A stretch of DNA of 64,000 nt, taken from NCBI GenBank assembly GCA_963989245.1, contig OZ022344.1:62149242-62213241 (forward strand), written 5' to 3'. A model generated the notes under the pieces. The model was not told the DNA's origin. It did not search any database and was given only the letters and a program-made list of their open reading frames with translations. Position numbers and translations under genes: made by a program. Shown here one piece after another: positions 23,190 to 34,449 of the stretch. Each line of letters begins with the position of its first letter. Within the stretch, counting starts at the first letter, position 1. Source of the DNA: Nansenia antarctica (taxonomy: Eukaryota; Chordata; Actinopteri; Argentiniformes; Microstomatidae).

Positions 23190-23535
23190 TGTAACCAGGG
23201 TGGTAAAGCCTTGCCTTCCTTGTCTCTCTCTCTCCCCCCCCCCCCCGGGTTCACCCAACCTTCCATGTGTCTGAATTGTCCTGAAGCTTTTTGTCACTTG
23301 CCCCATGTCCCCACCACCCCCCCCTGTTCCCCCGCCACGCATCATTGATGGACAGACAGTCTATACGGTACGGAGGATTATGGATTGCCGTCGGAGGGGT
23401 AGGGGTTTTCAGTTTTTGGTAGATTGGGAGGGGTATGGACCGGAGGAACGGTCCTGGGTGCCTCAGAAGGACATATTAGATCCAACACTGATCACAGACT
23501 TCTGCCAACTACATCCTGAGGCACCCAGGTGCAGG
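23190..23535 (+). pseudogene. Ty3/Gypsy integrase chromodomain fragment
   Basis: After a CT/C-rich stretch, the frame reads PPPVPPPRIIDGQTVYTVRR, then GFQFLVDWEGYGPEERSWVP and ITDFCQLHPEAP, a typical chromodomain closing the integrase of fish chromoviral Gypsy elements. Near-identical copies lie at 56130-56290 and 59565-59786 on the minus strand. No integrase core remains here. Confidence 0.8.
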
Positions 23536-23868
23536 TTACTGCGAAAGACAGGGATTGATAATGAGGCAAATACGTTTCAGGAGCAAACAGGAGGTTTCAA
23601 CTGCATGCCAAGCGACCCGGTTCGACCTTGTCACGGTTCGAGGCAGCCAAGGTCGTCCTGGAGCAGGTGCGGCCATTTTACAACAAGGCCAATATCCCAA
23701 TGGTGAGCGATCGGCGTGCGTGTGCAACAAGATGGTGGAGTTTGTCGACGCCAACAACAAGCTGCGGCGCATTCCGAAGGCCAGGCGCTCCAGTGAGGCT
23801 ACAGCTCACAGACAATTGGAGGCAATGGAGCGCAGGCTGGATGCCACATTCCCACTGTATATAGCATA
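23536..23868 (+). repeat. Module T (copy 1): unknown ORF segment that follows the chromodomain
   Basis: Two frames are needed to read it: SRFEAAKVVLEQVRPFYNKA then, after a one-base shift, KMVEFVDANNKLRRIPKARR and AMERRLDATFPLYIA. Related copies lie at 53945-54300, 55205-55412 and 59219-59560 on the minus strand. I do not recognise a function; the helical, basic character resembles uncharacterised transposon-associated proteins. The frame shift is shared by the full-length copies, so it predates their duplication. Confidence 0.6.
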
Positions 23869-24269
23869 ATAGCAAAACATTTTTCCTATTTAAACATGTC
23901 AGCATGTCATCACTGACAGATGACAGGTAGATAATGAAAGGTAGTGAAAAAACAGAAAAATGATGTTGCCAGACTTGCAGACTTTTTAACCAGACCCTGT
24001 CATATATGTTTGTGTGTGATTGTCAGTGCAAAGAGGGAGAGAGGAGGATGGAGATGACACAGAGAGAGAGAGAGTGAGAGAGCAAGAGCAGGAAGAACCA
24101 GGTGAGAAAATGGACAGATAGTGAAGTCAAGATTGTTAGTGTCAAAACAGTAAAAAAATAAATTTTAAAAAAGTGATGGCTTTGTGGCTCAACAATAAAG
24201 TCTATAAATTATCATATTTGTTCTAGTCACATAATAGAATAGTTGAGTAACAACGTTAACCGTCCTACC
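23869..24269. other. Low-complexity purine-rich spacer
   Basis: The stretch contains GAGA-rich sequence (24030-24100) and AT-rich DNA. No gene is seen. It is probably upstream intron of the ZNF862-like transposase. Confidence 0.4.
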
Positions 24270-27200
24270 AAACCCAGCACGGATACAGCTCTACGCGTCG
24301 ACAAGCACAGGAAGACAGGCTTTGATCCAGCTTGGCTGTAAGAGCAGAAGTACTCCTGGCTCTACAAAACCGATATTGGTATGGTTAGGTGCAAAATAGA
24401 TAAAAATGTGAAAACGTTTTATTACCATTATTGGCATAAACAGAATGAATGGGGAATTTTTCATTTTTGGTTTTAGGAATGTTCTGCCGGATATGTAGGC
24501 AACACAGGCAGGGGGTTGTGAGAGGAACCCAGACCCGGACTTTTACAGAGTCACCCTGCCAGTCCTACAGAAAGGACAAACTTTGACAACCACATCTCAT
24601 CTGACCATCATAAATTAGCCTGTCAGCGCCAGTCAAGTTTGACAGCAGGTAAAAAATATATATTTTATTTATAATGTTATCATAAGTGTTACGGCTCCTT
24701 GATACTGTACTGATGATGCTTGCTTGCTTTCTTGTTTGTGGACTGGGTGGTCAACCTCTGCATTTTATTTCAGGCAACACAGTCCTGACCTCATTTGAGC
24801 CCACAGTTGTCCTGGAGCATGAGGCCGTGGTGGGGGCATTTAAGTGCTTATATTGGCTCATTAAGCATGAAATAGCCCACCACACTAACTATCCAGCCTT
24901 GCTGCAACTGGGTGAACTTTTGGGCTGCACCTACTTCGACAAGTTGAAAGTATGTATTTCGCAATGCAAGTAATGCATTTTGTTTTCTGTGTTTGTTGTT
25001 GGTCTTATCTGATCATTATAATTGACAATCAATTCAATGTTTTTATTTATTTATACATGTGTTTAAGAATTCATATGAATAAACGGTATTTAATTGTCCA
25101 TGTATAGGCCTGCCCTACTTGTATGTAAAACTTTCCAACAATTTTTCAGATTGGCCAAACTACCAACTATAGATCGCATAGAATAGTTGACGAAATGCTG
25201 GAAATTCTAGCAGGGGTAATTGAAAAGCCAATATTAAGGGACATCGTACAATCACAAGCCATTGGCTTGGAAATTGATGAGTACCGTATTTTCCGCACTA
25301 TAAGGCGCACTTAAAATCCTTTAATTTTCAAAAAAAACGACAGTGCGCCTTATAACCCGGAGCGCCTTATATATGGATCAATTGGTTAATTTGTTGATCC
25401 ATACTGGTTGTACACGGCGCTCAAGGCGCTCCGTCAAAATGTTTCAGTACGACTGGTAAACTACAAAGCCGCACCGCTTGCAGCATTACGGTAATCAGTA
25501 AACACCGGTATACTGTGCTTACTCACAGTCCCACACCACTTGTGTAAGACCCCAAGTAAAGAAGACTAAACAGAGTTTCCGAGGGAACAAAGTGAGATTC
25601 TTGGTGCTTTCAACTTGAAGTTTTAAAGTACCCACTCGATATAATAAACAACAGTTTAACGATCACTAAACACTTAGCATTTGTGTATTGGATTCATTAT
25701 TCTCGTTTGCCGGAGGCTACCGGTAAGGGAGGGTTGACTTCGTGTTCAAAAGCAAGAACTGTGTGTTCATCTAGTTATGTGTAGTTATGTGTTTTTAGCA
25801 TGTCGATGTTCTCCCAGTATGTTGTCATGTTATTAAAATACAGTTTAGACCTTCGTAGCGATGTGTTTTGTTAGCTGTTAGCCGCTAGCAGCGTTTGTTG
25901 TGGTTTGGTCAGTCACTTTTCTCCCATTCAGTGTTTGAGGTGAACCAACATTCAAATACGCCTGTCGTGTTCAATCTTTCTCTGATTTGAATGTATGACA
26001 CATCATTTGAAAGCTTACAATCTGTAGTTTAAGCATGTGTAAAAACTGAAAAAGTACGTTGCACATTTCACCAGGAGCTGTCACATATTGGTTGTTGGTT
26101 ATAATTGTATAGCCTATTGGTTGTTTTCTGGTGTTGTTTTGCTCTGTTTGTAGTCTACTTGATGTATTTTTATCAGCTGTTAAATCACCACAGCGGTTAA
26201 TCCACTAATAGAGATAATAGCAGATTGAAAATGCTTGTAGCTAACTACTCTATATCTCGTGGTTGCAGCTATTGCGAATTGCTATTCACGCGAGTCAGCT
26301 GTGAATCACCGCAGGTCCTTGACGCTTGTTGCAAAAATGGATGACGAACGGCTGATACTTGAGGTGGAAAAATATATATTTTTGACAGTGGAGCAGGTAG
26401 AACGTTGACGGTGACAACGCTCAGGTGGAGCTTGGACAACGGGAAGTTGACACAACACCGATGGAGAGGTGACGCAACGCAGTAGGTGGAGCTTGGGCGT
26501 AACGCAACCCCAGTCAAACGTTTGACTGCAGTATCTATTCTATGCGCCTTATAATCCGGTGCGCCTTATAATCCGGTGCGCCCTGTATATGAAAACAGTT
26601 CTAAAATAGGCCATTCATTGAAGCTGCGTCTTATAATCCGGTGCGCCTTATAGTGCGGAAAATACGGTACATATGTCTCTGTCTGTAAACAACTGGACAT
26701 TCATCTGAGGTAAAGTCTATCAAAGTTTAACATTTCAACTAATAACATTTCAATATATTAGCTCTTGTGAAGTGCATTGGGTCACATTTTGTGAGAAATG
26801 CACTAAATAAAATTTGATTTGAATGTGATTTGATATGAGGGGGAGATGGAAATGTATAAAATGTTATTATGTTATTAGATACTTGGACAATGAGGGGAAG
26901 CTCTTCTGCCAATTCCTGGATCTCATATATCTGACCGATGGGAAAGCAGATTCAGTGGTGGCAGCAGTGAAACAGGTTATTAAAATTAAGAACATCCCCA
27001 CACACCTGATATTTGGACTAGGAACTGACGGCGCTGCAGTCATGACTGGTAGGTTAACTTGTTGTTTTTGTTTTTTCTTTACATGGAATTAGTGGATTAA
27101 GAATTTATTCGTTGTTAAATTTGATTAACAAATGTATACAATAGGGAAAAACAATGGGGTCGCAAAACAGCTGAAGGACGCATGGCCATGGCTCCTCAGT

Positions 27201-28927
27201 GTCCACTGTGCTGCGCATCGGCTAGCTCTAGCCTGCAAAGACGCTTCCGAAAATGTGCCTTACATGGCTACATTCAGAGACCACCTTGAACAGCTCCACC
27301 TGTACTTCAGAAACAGTTCAAACCGCTCTGCTTCCCTGAAGTCAGCAGCAGAGGTTCTTGGGGTGTGTGAGCTGAAAGTGAAGGTAAATATGTTACATTT
27401 TAAATAAATTGATATATCGTGTGTGAATATTTATGCCCATTTACTTGCATATTACATTCTTTCTTTTAACTTTGTTTATGTATCCAATCCTAATAAACAG
27501 CTTACATTGTTTTTATAAACTGTTTTATCTGTCATTGACTAGCAAGTGAAGGACACACGATGGCTCTCTCAGCATGAAGCCATAAAAAACCTGAGAAGAA
27601 ACATCCCTGCTGTACTGGCAGCCTTGGCAGATGAGGTTGAGTCCCGGAAATGTCCTGGTGCTAAGGGATTGTACTCATTCCTAGCGACCTATCGCTTCAT
27701 TGCCGCCCTCCACCTGCAAGCAGATGTTCTCCCTCACCTGGCACGCCTCTCTAAGTTATTTCAGAAGGAGGATGTGATGTTCCTGACAATCAAGGAGCAG
27801 GTAACTAATAACCCAAATCAGCTGCAATATTTTAACTACTTCATGCATTTTCTGCAAATATAGGGTACCACAATTTTGGTGTCAATTTGGTTCATTCCCC
27901 AGGTCTCTGTCACACTGGCCTTAATAAAAGGCATAATGGATGCTGGGGATCATCAGCCTGTCGGCTCACACTTGAACAAGCTGAACCAAAGCCTTGAAGA
28001 CCCTTTGGGGCTGGGTGCATTCAGCATCACTGCCGAACATTAGAGAGGCAGAAGAGGACAGCCAGATGGCCTGGGAACACACTGCAGTTCTGGCAAAGAT
28101 TTCGATCACAAGTATGACTATGTAGCTTGGCTGCTTTAATTGATGTTACTTAAATGTAATCACTGTGCAGTTTTATTTAGATTAATAGTTTACTGATATC
28201 TTTTTGTTTGAGCAGGTGATGGATCCGTATCTAATTGGCCTGATTGCCCATCTTGAGAGGCGTTTCAGTGAGGTGGGAGTCTTGGCTGCTTTTGGGATAC
28301 TGGGTCCACAGGCAGCTACCCTCACCAACCAAAGTGCTCATGCACACCTGAGGACACTGGTGGAGAAGTTTTGTCCCACTGTCGATGTTGACACAGTCCT
28401 TGAAGAATGGACACCTTTCAAGGAACAAGTGGTCTCTGGTCCACTCAAGGTAACTTTATGTCTGACAAACATTTTCACATGACATTATCATGTGTTAATC
28501 ATGTGAACCTTTTCAGAACAAGACTCAGCTGGCCATATTGTCAGCGCTGTCCTCAAAGTATGAAGAATTTGGGACCCTCATACCCACCATTAGCAAGCTG
28601 GCTGCCATTGCCCTGACGGTCCCAGCCAGCAGTGTAAACTGTGAAAGGGACTTCTCCACCATGAACAGGGTAAGAAATATCTCTCACATAATGGCATTTA
28701 CTGTTTTAAGATATATTTTTAAGCCATCACATTTAAAATGAATGTATTTGCAGGTCAAGACAAACATCCGCAACAGGCTGCAGGGGGAACATCTTGCAGC
28801 CTGCATGCGGATATCTATAAATGGGCCAGAGGTCTCTGACTTCCCATACCAGGAGGCATTAGAAGTGTTCGTTCAGAAACCAAGAAAGATTCACTGCAGC
28901 AACAAAAGTTGCACACTATGTGGGTAA
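24270..28927 (+). pseudogene. ZNF862-like hAT transposase with introns, the host gene of the composite element
   Basis: Exons with GT-AG borders are about 24281-24372, 24479-24650, 24774-24949, 25150-25281 (interrupted by a 1.4-kb insertion) continuing to 26709, 26879-27048, 27145-27383, 27543-27800, 27903-28111, 28216-28449, 28517-28669 and 28754-28927. Signatures are KHRKTGFDPAWL and GMFCRICRQH (TTF-type finger), FGLGTDGAAVMTG, SVHCAAHRLALACKDASE, DTRWLSQHEAIKNLRR, SKLFQKEDVMFLTIKEQV, and the dimerisation tail VPASSVNCERDFSTMNRV with VKTNIRNRLQGEHLAAC. It matches vertebrate ZNF862-like proteins. Decay shows as a stop and frame break in the finger exons and a frame change in exon 27903-28111. 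Spliceosomal introns are unusual for a hAT. Confidence 0.78.
25284..26667. mobile_element. 1.4-kb TA-flanked inverted-repeat element (Tc1/mariner-type MITE)
   Basis: Ends are CCGTATTTTCCGCACTATAA and its complement, with TA on both sides (25282-25283 and 26668-26669). Extra copies of the subterminal GCGCCTTATAATCCGGTGCG lie at 26540-26650. Coding content is not recognised. It splits a transposase exon just after GLEIDE. A TA duplication alone leaves that exon one base out of frame, so a small indel accompanies it. Confidence 0.8.
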
Positions 28928-29387
28928 AGGAGGAATGAGAGACTGTAAAGATATTTGGAGTAGGGCGCTATATACATCAGTCAATTTAGACAAGAAAAAA
29001 AAGGGGTCATGCCAGCATTAATGTTTTGATTCAAAGGCATGATTTGCCAGATTCTCTAAGCATGATTGTTTTAATTTTGAGTTATTTAATGAAGTTGAAT
29101 TTGGTTTTGGAATTTGAAATTATAATCAATATTCACAATTAATGAGTTGTGTTCTTATCCGTTGATAATCCAATGTGACAACTTGCCCGACATAGTGTAA
29201 CAATGTAAATGTAAATAATATGTATAAATATGTAATAAAAAAAACTAATGTGTAAAAAATGGCTTGACTTGTTGTAAATTGAGTCCTGTAACAGTTTGTT
29301 TCAATCAGCAGAGATAACTTGGGGGGGGGGGGGGGGGGTGGAGGATCCATGCCACCCTCCCAAGGCAGCAAACCTAGGGGAAACACT
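28928..29387. other. 3' non-coding end of the composite element
   Basis: AT-rich sequence follows the transposase stop, then a G run at 29321-29338 and the right inverted repeat. No gene is seen. Confidence 0.5.
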
Positions 29388-29393
29388 GTCCCC

Positions 29394-29917
29394 AGATTGC
29401 ATCTGAGAAATCTGGTCACCTTACCTTAGGTGGATACAAGATAATTAAATAACATGCATACAGGCCTACTTGGGGATGATAGTCAATTGTCTACAGTGGG
29501 CCTGTTCATGTTCTTCACTGTATGGATATTACAATCATTGGACTAATCGGGAATGTTACCCTTATGAAGACGTACATTACTGTGAAGTCAATGCAGACGG
29601 TGGTCAACCTCGCGCTATACGTGCAATGCATATGAATGTAAAAAGTAAATATATTTGCATGAATATCAATATGATATGAACAGAAAATATATATGTACAT
29701 AGTGTGATGCGTACAGGACATGGACGAATACGATATGTGCAGTGTGCACGTACCCTTTGAGTGCACTCCTTCATAATAGCCTACGTGAGAGGCAATATTT
29801 CTTATGTCTGTGGAAATGGTATCCATTTCAAAGCGTTTCTCCTCTTTCACCCTTCTGCCAGCGGAGTCGCAGTTGCTCATTTCTGTCTGATGATGCATCG
29901 GTAACGTTAACGTTTTT
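29394..29917 (+). other. Palindrome-arm unique sequence, no recognised gene
   Basis: It is present in inverted form at 42262-42769. A reading frame of about 127 codons is open on one strand in both arms (29898-29515 minus and 42265-42648 plus), starting MHHQTE and containing NCDSAGRRVKEEKRFEMDTI. Conservation between two recent duplicates is no evidence of selection, and I do not recognise it. Confidence 0.35.
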
Positions 29918-30086
29918 TCTTATGTCTGTCTTACATGTAACGATGAATTGAAAATCAAGGACCCCAATTGAAATAAGCCAGTGGCTTTCTTGGGTTTTTA
30001 TCCTTTTAGTTGACCTTGTATGTAATATGTACTTTCATGTACCTACTTCTGCAAACCTTCTAATAAAGTTTTCAATCAATCAAAAC
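29918..30086 (+). mobile_element. Rex1-like LINE 3' tail, left arm only
   Basis: The end sequence (AATTGAAATAAGCCAGTGGC to TCTAATAAAGTTTTCAATCA) is the complement of the 3' UTR of the LINE at 44205-46615. The right arm lacks it at the corresponding point (about 42262), so it arrived after the duplication or was deleted there. It retains only the terminal 170 bp. Confidence 0.8.
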
Positions 30087-30095
30087 TACCTTAGC

Positions 30096-30616
30096 ACCTG
30101 GTGGTAACGTTAGCTACCTAGCTAGCACCTGGTGGTAACGTTAGCTACCGTAGCTGGCTAGCACCTGGTGGTAACGTTAGTTAGCTACCTTAGTTACCTA
30201 GCACCTGGTGGTAACGTTAGCTACCGTAGCTAGCTAGCACCTGGTGGTAACATTAGCTACCTTAGCTAGCTAACACCTGGTGGTAACATTAGCTACCTTA
30301 GCTAGCTAACACCTGGTGGTAACATTAGCTACCTTAGCTAGCTAACACCTGGTGGTAACGTTAGCTACCGTAGCTAGCTAGCACCTGGTGGTAACATTAG
30401 CTACCGTAGCTGGCTAGCACCTGGTGGTAACATTAGCTACCTTAGTTAACTAGCACCTGGTGGTAACGTTAGCTACCGTAGCTGGCTAGCACCTGGTGGT
30501 AACGTTAGCTACCGTAGCTGGCTAGCACCTGGTGGTAACGTTAGCTACCGTAGCTAGCTAGCACCTGGTGGTAACGTTAGCTACCGTAGCTAGCTAGCAC
30601 CTGGTGGTAACGTTAG
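30096..30616 (+). repeat. 36-bp satellite, left arm
   Basis: About 14 tandem units contain GCACCTGGTGGTAACGTTAG followed by a CTACC(G/T)TAGCTAGCTA-like segment. Variation is confined to a few positions (GTAACG or GTAACA; CCGTAG or CCTTAG). The unit is rich in the self-complementary AACGTT and GCTAGC. The inverted partner is 41771-42262. Confidence 0.92.
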
Positions 30617-30699
30617 TGTAAGAGTCTCTAGGCACAGAGGGAGGTCGACACAAAGGAACAGCTGTACAAACGTGTTTGTTAACGTACAGCACTGCTCAG

Positions 30700-30830
30700 C
30701 ACCGTCACTGACGGGCTAACACACACACACACACACTGCACCATCACTGACGGGCTAACACACACACACACACACTGCACCGTCACTGACGGGCTAACAC
30801 ACACACACTGCACCGTCACTGACGGGCTGA
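30700..30830 (+). repeat. CA-rich tandem repeat, left arm
   Basis: Four copies of CGTCACTGACGGGCTAAC are separated by CA runs. The right arm (about 41515-41700) has five or six, so copy number changed after duplication. Confidence 0.85.
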
Positions 30831-31459
30831 GCGAGACGTTCAAAATAATCAAGAATAAATACTAAGTGCAGCGCGCGGCCGTCACTGCCGCTCAAACTTT
30901 CCATACAGTGTGTGTGTGTTGTGGTCGCTCGTATCTGTGGACTGTTTAGCTCTAGACACCCGCACAGTTGTTGTCAGCTCCAGTGAGAAGAGCGCAAAGG
31001 CTTTTGAATGACGACAGATGCCGTTATATAGGCGGAGGGTCCCGTCCCTCGTGACACAAGCGTCGCCTGGGCCAGCCAATGGGCTGGCGCAGTGAAATTC
31101 AGTTTCTGATGAGGTCACGCAGGGGGCGTTCCCATAGTGAGATACATACAGATTTTCTACAATGCTGAATGCTGCTGTTTAAATTGTTTTAACTTGAAAC
31201 CAGTTGGTCACTGAGTAGTGAGTAACAGACTCAGTGAGTACTGTTTTTGTTGCTTGAATAAAGGCTGGCAGTCTTTAATAGCCTAATGTTGTGGACTATA
31301 CTGGGGAAGTATTTGTTATTATTCAGGAGTAAAACAATAATGAATGGTCTTTATTGTACTTTATTGTAAATACAAATATCGGATTGATATCGGTATCGCA
31401 GATACCTGAAGCCCAAGTATCGGTAGTGAAAAAATGGGATCGGGACATCCCTACCTAAT
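30831..31459. other. Arm sequence with DNA-transposon-like end, no gene
   Basis: Contents include a GC-rich block with CpG sites (30860-31130) and, at about 31380-31455, the motif TATCGGTAGTGAAAAAATGG followed by GATCGGGACATCCCTAC, which resembles the terminus of a widespread fish hAT-type repeat. The same sequence is inverted at about 40885-40960. Confidence 0.4.
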
Positions 31460-32310
31460 TTCATCCAATACAGGCCTTTCAATATCTTATTGATAATCAC
31501 AACCTAGAGAAACAAGATTTCTACAGGTATTTACAACTGAGGCATTACTACTTCTATAGGAATATAAAGAATAATGAGGTTTCTGAAATTAGTCTCGTCA
31601 ACATTTGTATTGATGCGTATAAGGGCAACACCCACAAGAAACTGGTGTCAAGAATTATACAGAAGAGTATACAGTCCACCAAGAATCACTCCACCTTATA
31701 TGTTAGGGATAAGTGGGAGAAGGAAGCAAACATAGTCCTAACTGAGGAAGAATGGTTGAACATATGTAAAATACAATCCACCACCTCTAGCTCTGGACAA
31801 TGGAGAGAATTTTCATTATTAGGTTTTTTATTACCCCAAGAAGAAAATACTTACAGAATGGTACACCGGGAACTGGGAATTGCTGGAGAGAGTGCAACAA
31901 TTCAATGGCTCATTTCTATCACATTTTTTGGGAATGCAGGGGTGCAAACAGATGATGGCCCAAAAAGGTGACAAAATTATTTTCACTGAAAACGACGGAA
32001 ATTATCATTGCGTGGCGCCCAGGCACCTTCCTACGATGCATGCTATAATTTTTCTATACAAGCTCTGTTCAAGGGACACATAAAGCCTGTCAGTGTTATT
32101 CAGACCTATGAAGCAGCGGTAACAATAATGAAAACACATCTATTAGAATTAGAAGAAAGATGTATTTATTTTGTAAATATATTTTGTTTTTTTTGTTTTT
32201 TTGTTTTGTCACTTAAAACATTTATTCCCACATACATGAAACCACACATTAATCCCCAAAAAGAAAAGTCGCTTTGGATAAAGGCATCTGTTAAATGCCC
32301 AAAAATGTAA
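31460..32310 (+). pseudogene. L1/Tx1-like LINE ORF2 C-terminal fragment, left arm
   Basis: Frames read HKKLVSRIIQKSIQSTKNHS and VRDKWEKEANIVLTEEEWLN, then TTSSSGQWREF, typical of the C-terminal domain of Tx1-clade LINE ORF2. A frameshift follows. The 3' end shows AAAGTCGCTTTGGATAAAGG before an ATG-rich tail. The inverted partner (39060-40880, minus) is split by a MITE at 39758-40693. Confidence 0.65.
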
Positions 32311-32466
32311 ATGTATCATGAGATTTGTTAACCAAGGGCAGTGTGGTGAGTGGGAATGTAACGATGTACATACTGTATGTGCTGAGAGAACATTCCACAA
32401 CAAACAGTATCAAAACTAAACTTCAAAATGGGAATTTCTTAACAAGGTTCCCATACGTAGGGACGT

Positions 32467-32828
32467 CTACAGCTCCATGAGGGCTTTTATTTCATTAATG
32501 CGTGACGCCTTCTTGTCGGTGGGGTTCTTGGAGCGGAAAGCCTTGTCCACCAGATCCTGCTTCTGCCTCTGAATCTTCACCATGTTCTCCTCCACAGAGT
32601 CCTTCACGATGAACTTGGTGACGAAGACGTCTCTCTTCTGGCCCAGGCGGTGACAGCGATCCACACACTGGTCCTCTGCTGCAGGGTTCCACGCTGGATC
32701 CATGAGTAAAACACGGGAGGCGGCTGTCAGGTTGAGTCCCACCCCGCCAGCTTTGAGTGACAGCAGCATGATCGTGGGGCCGTCAGGAGCAGGGCTCTGG
32801 AACTCCTGGATGACCTGGGGCCGCCTCT
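32467..32828 (-). pseudogene. HLTF-like helicase C-terminal fragment, left arm
   Basis: The minus frame starts about RRPQVIQEFQSPAPDGPT and contains IMLLSLKAGGVGLNLTAASR, DPAWNPAAEDQCVDRCHRLG (SNF2 helicase motifs V and VI) and KFIVKDSVEENMVKIQRQKQ, ending INEIKALMEL and stop at 32467. This is the last coding part of helicase-like transcription factor, an SNF2-family ATPase with RING finger. Everything upstream is absent; a poly(T) tract (32829-32853) and LINE sequence follow. The stop codon and terminal residues are intact here, unlike the right-arm copy. Confidence 0.82.
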
Positions 32829-33032
32829 TTTTTTTTTTTTTTTTTTTTTTCTTCAAAGATTCAAACATTTTTACAATATAATTGAACACATTTTTTCTTG
32901 TTTCCCCGCCCCCTTGTATCCACCCCCCCCCCCCCCCCCCCACCCACCATTGTGCGGCAACGCCCAACGACAACACAACAAAAATATAATAATAATAAGA
33001 CAAAACACACATGCCTACATACACACACACAC

Positions 33033-33071
<39 letters not shown>

Positions 33072-33139
33072 CAATAATACATTCATTAGGGATGCGCTAT
33101 GATATTAACAGCAATTCACATCACTGTGCATCCCTACAA
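32829..33139. repeat. Poly(T), poly(C) and CA microsatellites
   Basis: The stretch has T runs at 32829-32853, C runs at 32923-32940 and CA repeats at 33020-33072. The right arm has matching but shorter tracts (37115-37290). A small repeat TTAGGGATGCGC...GCATCCCTA lies at 33087-33137. Confidence 0.8.
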
Positions 33140-34449
33140 GAAACACTGTCCATCAAACAATAGTACCTGAAGCTGCCCTTCTTGCCATACAATCTATATG
33201 TGGTTGCCATATTTTTACAAAGTCCTGACTCTTATGTCTTATATTATAGTATATTTTATCTAATGGAATGTAGCTAGAGATTTCATTTAACCAATGTGAT
33301 ATTGTAGGAGAGTAATCGGATTTCCAATGGATTGCAATACACTTCTTTGCAGCAATCAAAGCAAGATCAATATAAAAAATAAAAAAAATCATTCCAAGGA
33401 TCCATATTGATTGTGCCTAAAAGACACAAGCGAGATGATTTTGCAATGTGAATATTTAAACATAATCTATCAGCTATCGTGTCAATTACAAAGTTCCAAA
33501 ATGTTAACAACAAATTACATGACCAAAACATATGGTAAAACTCCCCTTTCTGTTTTTTGCAGCGCCAGCACAAAAAGGACATTTCATTATTAATTTTATA
33601 ACGTTTTGCAGGTGTATAATAAGTTCTACGCAAAATGTTAAAAAGAAGGAGTTTGTGCCTCATATTGTAAGAACATTTATGAACTTTAAGACAAAAGAAA
33701 GACCAGTCTTCTTTACTTATATCCATGTCTAAATCATTTTCCCATTTACACCTCGTAGCATCTGTACTTGTAGACAAGCATTCAAGCAGAGATAAATAAA
33801 CTTGAGAAATACATTTAGAACTTTGAACCTCCTTATTGATAAGGCCTTCTATTTTGGAGGCCATGGGTTCTTCAAGAGTGCCTTGAGTTGTCTGTATCAT
33901 ATGGCGGATTTGAAAAAATCGAAATAAATGTGTGGAAGATAAATTATATTTTGACTTTAACTGAAGGAAAGAAACAAATGTACCACTGTCGTAAAGATGT
34001 GTTATTTCCCTTATCCCCTTGTCGTACCAAGACTTGAAGGTGTCATCATTAAAACAAGATGTAAAATTGGGGTTTCTCCAGATAGGAGTATAGGGCGAAA
34101 GGTGTTCCTTGTGACCCATACGTTTATGGGAGTTCTTCCATATTAGTAAACTGTTAATAATAATAGGATTATTTGTGATTTTTTTAACCTGTTGTAAACC
34201 AATATAAGGCAGGTATCTCAGTTCATATGGAAGAATGTCATAAGATTCCAGTCTTGACCATGCGCTAGATGAGCTAGAGAACCACTGCCTAATCTGGGTA
34301 AGTTGGGCAGCCAGAAAGTAAATGTTAAGGTTCGGTAGGTTTAAGCCACCATCATTATATGGAAGTTGTAAAACTTGTTGGCTAATCCTTGGTGACTTAC
34401 TCTCCCAAATGAAAGAGGAGAAGATGCTCTGTAAATATATTTTGAACAT
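33140..34449 (-). pseudogene. L1/Tx1-like LINE ORF2 C-terminal part at the palindrome axis
   Basis: The main frame (34449-33367) reads WESKSPRISQQVLQLPYNDG, then GLNLPNLNIYFLAAQL, the conserved post-RT domain of Tx1-type LINEs, followed by the cysteine-rich MSFLCWRCKKQKGEFYHMFW box. A shift in an A-rich run near 33375-33395 moves the last 75 residues (LALIAAKKCIAIHW) into another frame. Only 33140-33752 has a counterpart on the right (36441-37029). The LINE is 5'-truncated at about 34450. Confidence 0.75.

Larger units (their letters stand above)
15688..29388 (+). mobile_element. 13.7-kb composite hAT-type element with 5-bp TSD
   Basis: The left end reads CAGTGTTTCCCCTACCATTG followed by CCTTGGGAGGGCGG; the right end, read inward, CAGTGTTTCCCCTAGGTTTG followed by CTGCCTTGGGAGGGTGG. 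The flanks carry TCCCC at 15683-15687 and 29389-29393. The right palindrome arm has the unoccupied site once, GGGGA at 42770-42774, so the 13,701 bp are an insertion. The interior holds a ZNF862-like hAT transposase with introns (24270-28927) plus nested Gypsy, LINE, Tc1/mariner and a recombinase-SET gene. Five-base duplications fit hAT5-like elements better than ordinary 8-bp hATs. The short C-rich tracts inside both ends may be unstable. Confidence 0.82.
13343..33752 (+). repeat. Left arm of a large imperfect inverted duplication
   Basis: This block is repeated in inverted orientation at 36441-43690. Paired landmarks are 33752 with 36441, the HLTF stop codon 32467 with 38940, the satellite edge 30616 with 41771, 29393 with 42770, 15687 with 42774, and 13343 with 43690. 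The arm is longer than its partner because it carries the composite hAT (15688-29388), the hAT at 13523-14952 and a LINE tail (29918-30086), all absent from the right arm. Outside 13343 the sequences diverge after a shared TCCAGACTACCAGGACC. Confidence 0.88.

Noticed and set aside
32467..33072. 201-codon HLTF-like ORF including its N-terminal part
   Set aside because: The first 80 residues are translated CA, C and T microsatellites; only 32467-32828 is HLTF-like.
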